DNA of 64,000 nt from Hypsibius dujardini (Eukaryota > Tardigrada > Eutardigrada > Parachela > Hypsibiidae), in assembly GCA_001579985.1 (NCBI GenBank), contig LRSR01006008.1:1-64000 (forward strand). Direction: 5' to 3'. Under the pieces are notes generated by a model. It made no database searches and had not been told where the DNA came from. It saw nothing but the letters and a program-made list of their open reading frames with translations. The translations under genes and the position numbers were made by a program. Below are positions 35,101 through 46,743 of the stretch, one piece after another (the stretch's first letter is position 1; each line of letters starts with the position of its first letter).

Positions 35101-38100
35101 TGCAGGCTCGTCCGTGTGACGCACGGACCCAGTGCATCAACACCGTGCCCGGGTACCATTGCACCAAATGTCCGCCCGGCTTCGAGGGACCGGAAGAGAC
35201 CGACGGGACGGGTCTGGATGATGCGCAGCGTCGACCGCAAAAATGTGTCGATGTGAATGAATGTCTGCTGGATAACGGCGGATGTGTTCCCAACTCGAAA
35301 TGCTCAAATACCGAGGTAGGATAATTTTCTTGACCCCCGTGGCTGATTTTCAATTTTTGATTGTTGAGTATTTGAGAGTATTTTTGTATGTGAAAGGGTT
35401 CCTTCTCTTGTGGAGCCTGCAACCGCGGGTACACTGGAGACCAGACACAAGGCTGCCGTAAACGGGATGACCTCTGTCCGGATGGTATCACGGCTTGTCA
35501 TAAGAATGCGAATTGTGTTCTGCGCCGAGGCCACAGTGGATACACATGCGAGGTAGGCTGTGTCTGTGTCTGTGGCTGTGTTTCTCTGTGTCTGAATTTT
35601 TGAATTAATTATTGCGACTTTCCAGTGCAAAGTTGGCTATGCCGGCGATGGTAACCTCTGCGAACTGGACACTGACCTTGATGGTTTCCCTGACTCTGCG
35701 TTAAACTGCGACGAACTGCACTGCCGGAAGGATAATTGCCCGCTCATACCGAACAGCGGGCAAGAGGATGCCGATATGGATGGCATGGGTGACCAGTGCG
35801 ATCCCGACGCAGACAACGACGGAATCCTCAATCAGGACGACAAGGTATACTTACATGCAGTACATGCACTTATATAGTACATTAGAAACCTCTGGCTCAA
35901 CAATACGTTTCATTTATAAATAGAACACAAGCATATTTAAATCCCCGCCAAATTTTATTTAAATAAAGAGGTATTAAATGTAAAAAACGTCTGTATAAAA
36001 ACCTGTGCAACGCTATTGATTTTAATTGAAATGACCAAAGTTTTTAATACTAAAGTTTTTATAAGTTAAAGTTTAATTGTAAGTTTTTAATACTAAATCA
36101 TAAAAATGGAATTGTTTATCCGTGGTTGGTGTGTAAATTAAAATGCTTGTTTTTCGATCAATTCAAATGACCATTTAACAAATACTGCGTTCCCACCAAT
36201 TTGTGTGCGCCTGTTTCTGTGCATACAGAGCACTAACAGTGTCAGAGTAAGTTAACAATATTTTATTTCGCAGGATAATTGTCCGTACCGTGCCAATCCC
36301 GGGCAGGAGAACTCGGAAACGGAGAACAGTGACAAATACGGGGACGCCTGCGATAACTGTCCATACGTGTCGAATCCCTCACAGCTGGACACTGACGGTG
36401 ATGGAATGGGTAGGAACTTGGCTGAATTCCGCGTGATAAAACTTGTATGCCTGGACTGGGAAAAAGTTAACGAGATTAGTGTCATGTAGGAGATGAGTGT
36501 GATTCCGATGCGGACGGCGATGGGGTCCTCAACAAAGCAGACAACTGTCCGTTGATACCCAATCGCGATCAGGTCGACACGGACAAGGATGGACTGGGAG
36601 ACGCCTGTGACAATTGCCCGAAAATGGCCAACCCCGACCAGAAAGACAAAGACAAGGACCTTGTGGGAGACGTTTGTGATACAAACGACGATAAAGGTAT
36701 CAATGTCAAACGAGCTCAACCACTTTTATTAATAAACTTGCTTCAGCTCAAGAACTTATTTTGATAATAAATTTAAATTTAATATTTTTATATCTTTATA
36801 TCTTTGGTAACAAATTAGCACTACATACTGGTACCTCCAGGCGTGTAATAGCTATCAAACTACAGTTAATACAAAGGAAAGACAATCGCTAAAGCTTAAA
36901 GTGAGAATTACGGTGTCTAGGCTTTTCTAAGGACCATCTTTTTACATGAACTTTTTTCACACGCAGATCGGGATGGAATCCAAGATGGAAATGACAATTG
37001 TCCAGCGATCGCCAACAGCGACCAGCTCGACTCGGACGGCGATGGAATGGGTATACCGACTTCTCATTCTTGTTTTACACTTTCCCACAGGAGCGCCATA
37101 ATTTCACAGTTCAGACATTATCATCAATAAAAACCAGTCGTTGGCAGAAAAAAATGCAGTTTTAGATTCATCATAATTTTTCATTGGCTTTCAGAAAAAT
37201 AATATTTCTTTTAATTGAAAAAATGTGCTAACGACTGGTTTTTATATAAGGCTCGTCTCACTTGTTCTGGAATTAATTGTGATGTCTTGATCCTTGAAGG
37301 CGATGTCTGTGATGCCGACAAAGACGGTGACGCCGTGCCGAACGTGAAGGATAACTGTCCACTGGTCGCGAACCCTGGCCAACAGGATTTTGATGGTACA
37401 ATTAGTTATGCATTCCTCTAATTATTATTATTATTATTAGTTAGTCATTATATATAGCTAATAAATAATTCAAAAGTTGCAGCATAATCAATTTCTTACT
37501 TCCTAAGGAATCAATCATATTTGTAGATGACGGAAAGGGAGACATCTGTGACGATGATTGGGACGGTGACGGGGTCCTCGACCGGTTCGACGTCTGCCCC
37601 GACAACAAGAAAATCTACAAAACAGACTTCCGGACTTACCAAACGGTACCGCTGGACCCGGAAGGAGAATCCCAAATTGACCCAATGTGGATTATTCTCA
37701 ACGAAGGGGCGGAAATTTATCAAACCCTCAACAGCGATCCGGGATTGGCAGTCGGTAAGAGAAAGATCATTTTGAGAATCTCAAGCCAGACCTACATCGT
37801 GTTGCTTATTGAGAAAAAAGTGTTTTTGTGATTAACAAATAAAATGCACATTTCACTTTTTCTTTTTTTCGTGCATTTGTGGGTGCGTGTCTTTCCAGGA
37901 TGAACAAGCAAACTGCCAATTTTTTTATTTTTTTAAATACAAAAGCCTTTTCTACACTGTTTCCGTTAATTGTGCATTGCCTTTCAACAATTCCTTTTAT
38001 TAAACATACGGAACTTAAGAAGTTCTTAATCCGGTCAGCTAACAATAATTTTCATGAGTGCAATATCTGAATGTACGAACATAATGTACAACAATTACAT

Positions 38101-39707
38101 CAACAAAATATAATTTTACTGCGAGCTGTTTTATAGTGCACAAAAGATGTATAAACAATTTCTGGTTAGCTATTTGATTAACTTTTTTTGCGATGAGTAA
38201 TGGCAATTGTTCGCTATCTTTCTTGCAGGATACGACGCTTTTATGGGAGTAGACTTTGGCGGGACTTTTTTCGTCAACACCAACATTGACGATGACTACG
38301 CGGGCTTCGTGTTTGCCTATCAAGACAGCGGCCATTTTTACACTGTCATGTGGAAAAAAGCGGCACAAAAGTACTGGTCAACCACGCCGTTTGAAGCATC
38401 CGCAGAACCGGGTATTCAGCTCAAATTGGTCGACTCGGATACTGGACCCGGTGAGATGATGCGAAATGCCCTCTGGCATACCGGAAACACCACCAACGAA
38501 GTGGTGCTGCTGTGGAAGGACCCGAGGAATATCGGATGGAAGGAAAAGACAGCGTATCGTTGGGAATTGGTCCATCGACCGAATCTCGGCTTAATCAGGT
38601 TGGTAATTAACGCTCGCTGTATTACTTTATGAAATTATAGAATTTGAGATTTAATTTTTTAAAAGCCGGTCCACAGTTAGTTTTTTTCGTCGAAAATTCT
38701 ATAATTATCATAATAAATAATTTGTTATTTAAAACCTATCAGAAATAAATTTTTAATTTTTTCATCCAACAACAAAAATCCGGTAAGGATAGGTTTTTAT
38801 TGACGGTAATTGGTTTATTTGAGTGCCTTAAATCACAGGCAGTGCTATTTCGAATATTAACCTATCCAATATTCTATTTGAAATCGATCAGATTCGAAAA
38901 AAATTTGCATTTAGAGGCTGATTTTGGGCACTGTAAAAAATTAGATTAAAGCTGAAAAATAGTGAAATGTAAATTTGCGCGGCGAACGTATTCATCCAAC
39001 AGGTGCCTTGAAAAATCCACCACGAAGAATGGTACATAATTCATTTTGAGCACACCCGCTCAACCAATGATTCGATTCATTGGTAAGAGCAAATCAATGA
39101 AAGATATCAACGAGTGAAAAATATCCGCAATGAAGTGTTAGCGTCAAGAGATTCGGAGGAATACAGTACTAGCAGAATTTCAAACATTACGTTATATTAT
39201 AAACAAACGTTATATTGCTATATATTGTTATAAAAAATCACAATCCCAAATATCCCAGAAAAAAATTCTAAATGTCTAAATCATTTTTTTCTGCAGAATC
39301 CGTTTTTTCGAGGGTATCGAAATGGTCGCCGACTCGGGAAACATCTACGACACCAATTTGCTCGGCGGACGGTTGGGCGTTTTCTGCTTCTCCCAGGAGT
39401 CCGTCATCTGGTCCGATCTCGTCTATCGGTGCAACGGTACGATCAATGTTTCACTATTTGGACTTACTTAAACAGTAATTAACGCGAGCTGCCGCTAATT
39501 GACACGACCGACAAAAGTGTACTACCCAAACAGGAACTACGAATGAAATAATTGCACTATCAATAGGCACAATTGCAATGATTGCACTCAAGTCTCACGG
39601 TAAAATTGTTGTACTTTGCAGAAAATGATCCAACATTCAACGGGTTCCATTTGCCGCCGCTGGATCCGGGGAACGCCACCCTTAATGTCCAGTGGAGTCC
39701 TAATTAG
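29160..39707 (+). CDS. Thrombospondin, pentameric subgroup B type (18 exons, complete)
   Basis: This gene encodes a secreted calcium-binding matrix glycoprotein of 1138 residues. Exons: 29160-29373, 30757-30939, 31013-31230, 32391-32592, 33409-33573, 33758-33919, 34302-34582, 35046-35315, 35397-35552, 35626-35844, 36274-36409, 36490-36696, 36967-37050, 37300-37395, 37527-37754, 38229-38598, 39297-39436 and 39622-39707. All joins keep phase. Domain order: signal peptide (1 to about 21), laminin-G-like N-domain (about 70-235), coiled coil ending in a DECDLC cysteine pair that would link five chains (about 273-327), EGF-like repeats (about 328-640), type 3 calcium-binding repeats rich in DxDxDG (about 640-895), and the C-terminal lectin-like domain with [13 protein letters not shown] and [13 protein letters not shown]. 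It lacks VWC and type 1 repeats, so it resembles vertebrate TSP-3/4/5 and fly Tsp. Intron 1 contains an F1 foldback element. Confidence 0.95.
29426..29747. repeat. Foldback/MITE-like element, family F1, copy C, in thrombospondin intron 1
   Basis: This is the shortest of the three F1 copies, 322 bases. The left end GGGGCTCGTTTAGGGTCCTA and the right end TAAGGACCCTAAACGAGCCC are almost perfect reverse complements. Inner GTCGGAACCAGGAC and GTCCTGTTTCAAAC blocks also pair. It has the best-preserved ends of the family and is probably the youngest copy. Confidence 0.88.
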
Positions 39708-41357
39708 CTGTACAGCAATGAAATTGATTACTTGACGAAACTGTGAATACAACTCTTTAATAAGCCATAAGAACCGTTACATGGTGTGCCCCTACCCATC
39801 GTTTGTATTTACCGAGAACGGAGAAGTAGGAAACCGACTAAAACGTCGCCCTAACATGTTCTGCTAAATGAGTATGCTAAATGAATACGCAGTTGGAATG
39901 GTCAATATCTAAACTAATAGCATCGTACGTGCATAAAGCGCAGTGAATTTATCCAGATGTTTGTGAGACCACGACACTAGGGACCGCAAGGGATTTTGTC
40001 TACGAGACGTCTAGATGAGACGAAACTGCCCAACTCATCAGTTCGGTTTCCTGCCCGATTTTGACTGTAGCGGACCCATCAGAAAGAGTGAAACAGAATG
40101 ATACACATTTAGATTATAGCTAGGAACGGTAATACGACCCAACAAACGTGGATTCACCGCTTAATCGCTTCGTAAATGACAATCTCCTCGGCCACAGCGA
40201 AATCGTCGTCGCGTTTCACTACTTCTAGCAGACCTATTCCGGCAAAAAGAATGTTGCATGGTTCGCTCAATCAAAAACAATTTGTGTTAAGGCTGTGAGT
40301 GGCAAAATCACGCAATCAATCAGCCAGTTCAACAATAGAGAACTGCTCAGATACACAATCAATCAACCAACGCAGGCAACATTAATGAATCATTGTGATC
40401 TCGTCAATACATCAATCAATCAACAAATTTCTCCACAAAACACGCTGATGTCACTTCGTCATGATCCGAAATGCCTCCGGCTCAACATCAGGCACACAGA
40501 CGATTTGGTGCGTTTTCGGATGTACTTCGAGTCCTGCCAAACCTTCGCGTCCGTCATAGTTGCGCTTCGGATATGGAACGTCCCTAAGCAAGCTTATGCA
40601 AGTTCAATTTGAAAAAATCACATTTCGATTGGTAAGAAAAAAGACCAGAGAGGAATAAAAAAAGAAATCAGTGACTCTGGATCTGGAATAAATGCCTCCG
40701 AGTCTGATCAATCAATCGATTGATCGAATACATTTCAGTTCCTAAATCCACTCGGTAACCACCATTTCCAACTCCAACATTACTCATTCCAAACGTGAAA
40801 CTGTGGAATAAGTGTATTTGGAGTGGAACTCTGAGCGTTTTCGTTTCTCAAATTCTTTTGTTCGTCCGCATTCTCTAACTCGAGTTAGGATTTCATCAAA
40901 CTATAAAAAAAATAGTTGCAAGTCTAAACTCAACAGACACATTGATAGCAGCAAGTCGGTTGCCCAGCCTCCGCCAAAAGCTAAACCGGAGTGAGTTTCC
41001 CGCAGCGTCTTCTACCAATAAAAACTTCGAAACGTCGCACAAAAAGAAGTGGGATCCGAGGCATTTCACGCCAGATAAAAAGCACTGCACATCTCTCTGC
41101 GAACTCTTTCATACACAATAACACCATAAATTATTTAAAAAAATCCTCACCATCACGACATTTGCACGCTAAAAAAGTACTCCATCTGAATGTAGACAAC
41201 AAGGATGATGTACACTGTACCCAGTACTAGCAAAAGGAAGTCCCACGCTTTCGGAAAAGTCTCAGAATACACAAAGGAAGGTCAAGAGTAGTTACAAAAG
41301 ACACCCTTCTCCTGTCGAAAGGCGAAGACAAATCTCCCGCTTCTTTGACATGGGCGG
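39708..41357. other. Intergenic stretch with scattered ATCA/TTGA units
   Basis: No gene that I can support is present. The stretch lies between the convergent thrombospondin and proline-rich genes. Between 40265 and 40740 there are many short AATCAATCA and TTGATCG-type units, including ATCAATCAATCGATTGATCG at 40708-40727. This sequence class recurs near the proline-rich, GNPTAB and ALDH4A1 genes. Confidence 0.5.
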
Positions 41358-44300
41358 TTATATTTCGTCGGACTGGTATCCGTCTGGCTGGGAAATCTTC
41401 CGTTTCTCTCCCACTTCGGTACGGCGACGACGGGTGGTGTTGGGAGGAGGCCGACTGACGGTGGGAATGCGAACGTTCCGTTGCCGGTGTTCCATTTCTT
41501 CCTGGAGCTTCCGAGCGGCCTCAGCTGCCGACATCAATATTATGGGGGTTGGCGGCGGCCGGGGAGGAACGGTGACTGCTGCTGTGGGACGAGCAGGGCG
41601 AGAGCCAACGGTAGCGGTGGCAACTGAAAAGTAAACCGAATTAATGTTGACCAGAACAGTTAAAATCAATAATAAAATGCGTCTGCATGTCTATTTATCT
41701 GTCTGTATCCATCAGTCAGTCAGTCAGACAGTCCATCCATCTGCTTGTCTGTCAGATAGTTAAATTTGCCGCTTTACGATCTGCTCGCCTTCTCTACCTG
41801 CGCTCACGTGTTGGCATTCTAGGTCTGATTAGTCGTACGAGTAGTCATAGCCGCTCATGGCATCCGTTGTTGACTATCTATGTTTTTCTGCTGCCTAACC
41901 CACATTTGTGCCTCTCTATAAGCCAGTATGTCTGTCCGTCTATAAGTCAGTCTGTCTCTGTTGGTTTGTCTGTCTGTCTGCCTGCATTTCGATTAGTCTG
42001 CCTGTCTTTATATCTCGACTGAAATTGTAAGAGAAGGCAGCCCCATTCTTACCTCGTTTCGCACTACACGGATAACAGCGACAGCCCAGCTCATGTTCGG
42101 CAGCCGGTCTCTCCAGCAAAGCCCGCTGGGCAGTGATGACCGGCGCGTTGAAGAGAACTCCAGCTACGTGGCTATTTATCAGTTCGGTCTTCGACCGCGG
42201 AGGTGGAGGAACGGGCTAAATGGTACGATGCAAAGGTTAGGATGGCACACTGATCCATGAAGGAGAATGCCCGAGTCAGAATGACTAACTAACTTTCTGG
42301 TTCCTGATCCGTTCCAGACGCTGCTGTTCAATTTCGTACTGCCGGCGCAAACCGGCTATCTTGTCCTCCCACTCCCTGGCCTCGCGTTCAATGTGGCGTT
42401 TGCGGTTGGCTTCGGCCTCTTGGCGTTTGACTTCTTCGTACTGTTCGCGAGTGAAGACAATATCTTCGTCAGCCAGTTTGTTAACTGAAACTGGAAGAAC
42501 ATTATCTCAGACAACGGGTAGACCAACCGGTCGAGACACAGACAAACAAAGGCAGTGTTCGTGGCACAAAGACCTAAGTAAAGGACTACACAGTCGGGCC
42601 TAAAATCAGACAGACAGACCAAATGTAGACAGCATAGTCAGACTGATTAGAATACATGGAAATACAGACTGAAAACAACTATTCAACTTGTTTTACAGGC
42701 CAACAGTCACACAGACACGGCAGTCGAAATAACAGACAGTCAGTCAGACAGTCAGTCAAACGGAAAGGCAGCTGGGCAGACAACTGCCATCAAATCATTC
42801 AACTTCACAGACACACAAAAGGACAGACACATAAATATGCAATCATTCTGCAGGGTTGACCACAGAAGCAAGCATTTCGAAGGTTATACTGTAGTGCCGC
42901 GTGGAAGTGGTGGGAGCGGCGTTCGTTTTGAATGATGTTCCCTAGCATGAAGCTAACGCCGCTCCCACCACTTCCACGCGGCACTACAGTACAAACAGTC
43001 AGACGGACAGACACATAGCAGACAAACTGGCATCGATATCTTCTACAGACAACACACGACCAGGTACACAATAAAGCAACCAAAAACAAGAACAGAAAAG
43101 CAGTATACCGTAAGCAGGCAGACAGATTCGCCAGCGTAATTTCCAGTTAAGGCTTACCCGAGCAGACAGCCTTGCCTCGGAAGCCCAATCCCCGGTACCC
43201 CATCGGGGCCGTCTCCTCCGGTGTTGGTTCCTCCGGAGTTTGAGGGCCCTCATCAAAACTGCCAAACCCACTGGACGACGAGTTGCCTGACTCATAACTG
43301 ATGTCCGAACGCGCCGGCGTGGCATCACGCTCACTTCCGTGCGGGGAGGGCATGCCGGTGGTCAACAACGGCGGCGGTGACTCCGGGTAGACAATCTCTT
43401 CCCCTTCAAACAAACAAGGCCCTTCCATCACCTCTGGTAGGACAACGGGAGTCTCTGTCAAGACAGAAGTCACTCCCTGGTGGAAGACCGGTAGAGAGAC
43501 GAGCAGATTGGAGGCAATGGGAACTGAAAAATTAACTTATTCAATGTTGGATAAGGCAACTAATATCTGCCTCTCTACCTACTCGTCGGTAGTTTGCGTC
43601 CCTGCATGTCTTTATAATCTGTGCATTTGTACGTATGCTTGTCTATCTGTCTGTTGGTCTGTGTCCCTGACTGAGTACCCGTCGATCTTTCAGTTCCTTT
43701 GCTTTCCGGTCGGTTGGTCTGTCTGTCTGTCTGTCTGTCTATTCTGATTCTCGCTAGGTCATTCAGATTGCCGGTCGCTCTATCTAACCATCGATTTCCT
43801 GGTATGTTTAGCTGTCTGTCTTCCTACATTTTAAACATTAGTCTTGCCAGGCCGCGCTGTTCCATATACCTCTGCATCTTTTCCACGAAGTCTATCTGCC
43901 TGATTGTCCGCTTCTTTGTTTGTCAATTTGTCTGTCTGTACATTATTGCGCGTGTCTGATGTTTATCTCTCTGCCTACCTCTTCGTTTTTCTGTCTGTAT
44001 CTGGGCTCACCTCACTTGGTCGATAAATCGGCTCACTCATAGATTTCTCTTTGATGGCAGCTGCTTGATTGTTTGATTTCCAGAAGTAATAAAAAAAGAA
44101 AGTAAAGAAGTAAGCTATAATATACAGCAAAGCAAACAATGAAGCACCCGCCATCAAAGAGAAACCCATGAGTAAGCCGAAATACAGACTTTGCCTCATC
44201 CTGTATAGCTTGCTGCCTGTCTAACTGTAATTCTTACCATTTTCCGCAGCTGAAGGTGGAGCAGCAACATGGCGAAAACCCCACGCATGGACCTTCTTCA

Positions 44301-45996
44301 CCACTTCCGACCGGACAATTGCAGCCCCACTGAGTAATGCAACTTGTTCCTGCCTGCTGACCGGACGAGGAAGAGAAAACTTAGGGCTGGAGGGTGTGGG
44401 CGTGGCCATTTCCGCGACAGCAGCCGATAGTGGCGCCACCCTCTGGCGAGTCCGCGCAAAAAACGAATTGGCCTTTCGCGGCGGGGCAATCGGTTCGGGG
44501 GCTTTCTGGGGGTAAATCTGGGATTTTCGCTGAAAACGGGACGGGCCGCCGTGAGCGAGGTTGAGGACAGGGAAGGAGAACTCCACCGGAGGCGTCTCGG
44601 GAGTTCCTGTAGCAGGAGGGACGTCATCGAGGCGAGATGGTGGCGCGTCGCTGATGATGGTATCGTTTGCTGACGGTTCCTAGAAGTGAGTAATAAGGGA
44701 AAGTTGAAAATTTGAGGATTTACGTGAAGACAGACAGAGAGAAAGAGGTGAACTTGACCTTGTGGGGAGAGTATATAGAAAATGCATGTCTGTCTACCTG
44801 TTTTAAGCGGCTGGGCGCTTTTGTTCCCAGGACAATAGGTTCGGTTTGTGATGTAGGAGTGGTGGAGGAGAAGGGTAAGACAGCCTTTGCTACGTTGGTC
44901 CGAGCCATGAACAGCTCCCAGTGACGCCGGGCTGCCTGGAAATGTCCAGAAATGGAGAGTGAAATAAACTGGCCGGTGTCTTGGCGTGTAATCTGTTGAT
45001 TGATCAGCTGATTGGTCGATTGTATGGCAAACGAAACTTCAAATTGAAGAGACAGCTAATATCTTTTTCCTTAAAACACAAATTTGATGATGACTGAATC
45101 ATCAATTCGCTATATTTACAATTTCAATATCTAGTGGAAACGCGTCAAAATAAAAGGCTAAATATATTACGCTGATTTCACGAAATAATACACATTCCCA
45201 TTGATGATCCATTTTATATATTGAGATTAAAATATATGAGATTACATGAGTGTCGTTTATTGATTGATCGGTTGATGAGTGCGTAGACTAATAAAATTAG
45301 ACCATCACTACATACAAAATGGATTAACTCTGTGCAGTTATCAAGAAATTGCGCAATAATGTTTTATAAAAATAAATTTTACTATCGCATTTTCGGCAAC
45401 TAGGAATCCGGTCCGAGTGGTCAATACGTCCGAGTGGTCAAAAAGCAAAATCAACGCCAGATTAAAAGAGCGCAAACGAGATTATAGTTTCAATTGCTCA
45501 GCTTTCGCTTGACTGGTGTATTGACTGATTCAAATATTCTCCTCATCATGAACCTTCAATAATTTGCTCCACGAATTCATACCTCTTACAGAGCAAACTG
45601 CAAGCAAACTTTAATTCAACACAGTCCGACTAGTTAACGACAACGCCTGCATTTGCAATCCCTCAATACGGCAGTTGCACAAAAAAAGGCAAAAAAGAAC
45701 AAAGGAAAGAAATATTTCTCGAAGATGTCTCCCGTAAAAGCATTTTTTCTCACTATAGTTTCCATCCACGGCCTCGCACTTAGTGCAGTCAGATAGCCCA
45801 TTCAATATTACAACTATTTTAACGAGAAAATAATCACTCGGGCAAGGAGGACATTTGCAACCGCCACAATTTTCCCAACAGAATCGGAAAATATCGCCGA
45901 AGACGTCGCAAAAACAACTCGCTCATTTGTTACCTCCTTCACGATCTCCTCGCTCTCTACACCCTCCTCGTTGACGACAGGGAAAAGCGGCTCCAT
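41358..45996 (-). CDS. Proline-rich coiled-coil protein, family not recognised (seven exons)
   Basis: I do not recognise this protein. The proposed exons are 45996-45838, 44935-44798, 44679-44238, 43523-43158, 42484-42294, 42215-42053 and 41623-41358. They join in phase to 574 residues. The start uses an ATG followed by EPLFPVVNEEGVESEE. The middle is proline- and serine-rich, with PxPPPR-like motifs that could bind SH3 or EVH1 domains. Exon 5 (42484-42294) encodes a charged helix (EEVKRQEAEANRKRHIERE and LRRQYEIEQQRLERIRNQ) predicted to form a coiled coil. Exon 6 begins VPPPPRSKTELINSHVAG and holds a CRCYPC cysteine cluster. The C-terminus is basic, ending YQSDEI. No signal peptide or membrane segment is evident. 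A cytoskeletal or scaffold role is plausible but only inferred. The internal exons are well supported. The link to the first exon rests on phase alone. Confidence 0.68.
41690..42010. repeat. Degenerate (CTGT)n block in the last intron of the proline-rich gene
   Basis: Plus-strand CTGTCTGTCTGC and CAGTCAGTCAG units occur at both ends of this intron, with unrelated sequence between. It belongs to the CTGT class seen in many other introns of the window. Confidence 0.6.
42600..42770. repeat. Degenerate (ACAG)n block in an intron of the proline-rich gene
   Basis: Plus-strand CAGACAGACAG, GACAGTCAGTCAGACAG and related units lie in the intron between exons 43523-43158 and 42484-42294. The polarity is opposite to the CTGT block in the intron on the other side of exon 43523-43158 (about 43630-43745). 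Confidence 0.65.
42887..42991. repeat. Perfect 37-base inverted repeat (hairpin/MITE) in an intron
   Basis: The arms 42887-42923 and 42955-42991 are exact reverse complements over 37 bases by hand alignment, separated by a 31-base loop. The arm starts TACTGTAGTGCCGCGTGG. The sequence is GC-rich compared with the surrounding intron. It could be a very recent small MITE (TA ends) or a functional RNA hairpin. Nothing in the loop is recognisable. Confidence 0.9.
43630..43950. repeat. (CTGT)n-rich block in an intron of the proline-rich gene
   Basis: CTGTCTGTCTGTCTGT runs at about 43722-43741, with looser CTGTCTGTTGGTCTG units on both sides, in the intron upstream of exon 43523-43158. Confidence 0.7.
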
Positions 45997-46595
45997 CCGC
46001 CGATCTGATAAATGAAATCAGCCAAAACTGAAAGAAGTCCGCGAGGCCATACAGCCAGCGAGAGTCCAAGCAAAGTCGTGTCAGCAATAGATAATTGAAA
46101 AATGTTCAATTTAAAATGGATTCTTGGCGAACGATCGATCGGCAGATCGGTCGGTCGATTGATGGCTTGATTGAGTAGATGATTTCTAGTGCAAAATCTT
46201 GAGATAAAAAATGAGGGTGATTAAAGCGCCGCTGCTGGATTAGCACTCAGTTATGTAGCAGTAAATAAAAGATTGAGAAGAATGAAACATTTCTGAAATA
46301 AAGGCAAGAAGAAGCTAACTTTGTTTTCATTCCAGCTTTTGAATCATTGGCGCGCCGTCACTTTATTCGTCGAAAGCATGGAATGGAATGCGTTGGAATG
46401 GAATTCCAACCACACTCCTCACTAGAATGGAAGAAGGCTCAAAAGTCCAATCTTCTTTGAACCTTTCCACGTTCTAGTCCAGCGGAGCTGGAATGGAATA
46501 TTAGGAATGGAATATTACAGCGCCCCGGCTTTATTGTGCATCCACTCCGTCGAGAACGCCCACTAGCAGGTTTACTTAAATCTCTCATATTCTGG
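45997..46595. other. Spacer between the proline-rich gene and the pogo-like elements
   Basis: No gene is visible. It contains a few ATCGATCG and TTGATTGA units at about 46130-46175 and a cluster of GGAATGGAATG units at 46379-46515. It should include the promoter of the proline-rich gene. Confidence 0.4.
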
Positions 46596-46743
46596 TACTG
46601 TATTTTCGCGTTACACAGGGACAGGCTACGAGCTGTGGAACGTTTAATCGGCCACGCGGCGCTTGTGTTGTGTGTACGGTGCACACAGCCTTGCACACGT
46701 TCCACTCCAGTACGACTGTCCTGTCTAACGCCAAAATACAGTA
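46596..46743. mobile_element. Short pogo-like MITE (148 bases)
   Basis: The left end TACTGTATTTTCGCGTTACA and the right end CTAACGCCAAAATACAGTA are inverted repeats. The pairing extends inward for about 50 bases, including AGCTGTGGAACGT with ACGTTCCACTCC. The TA at each end fits the TA target site of the Tc1/mariner-pogo superfamily. It abuts the longer element at 46737-47660, which has the same type of ends. Confidence 0.72.
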
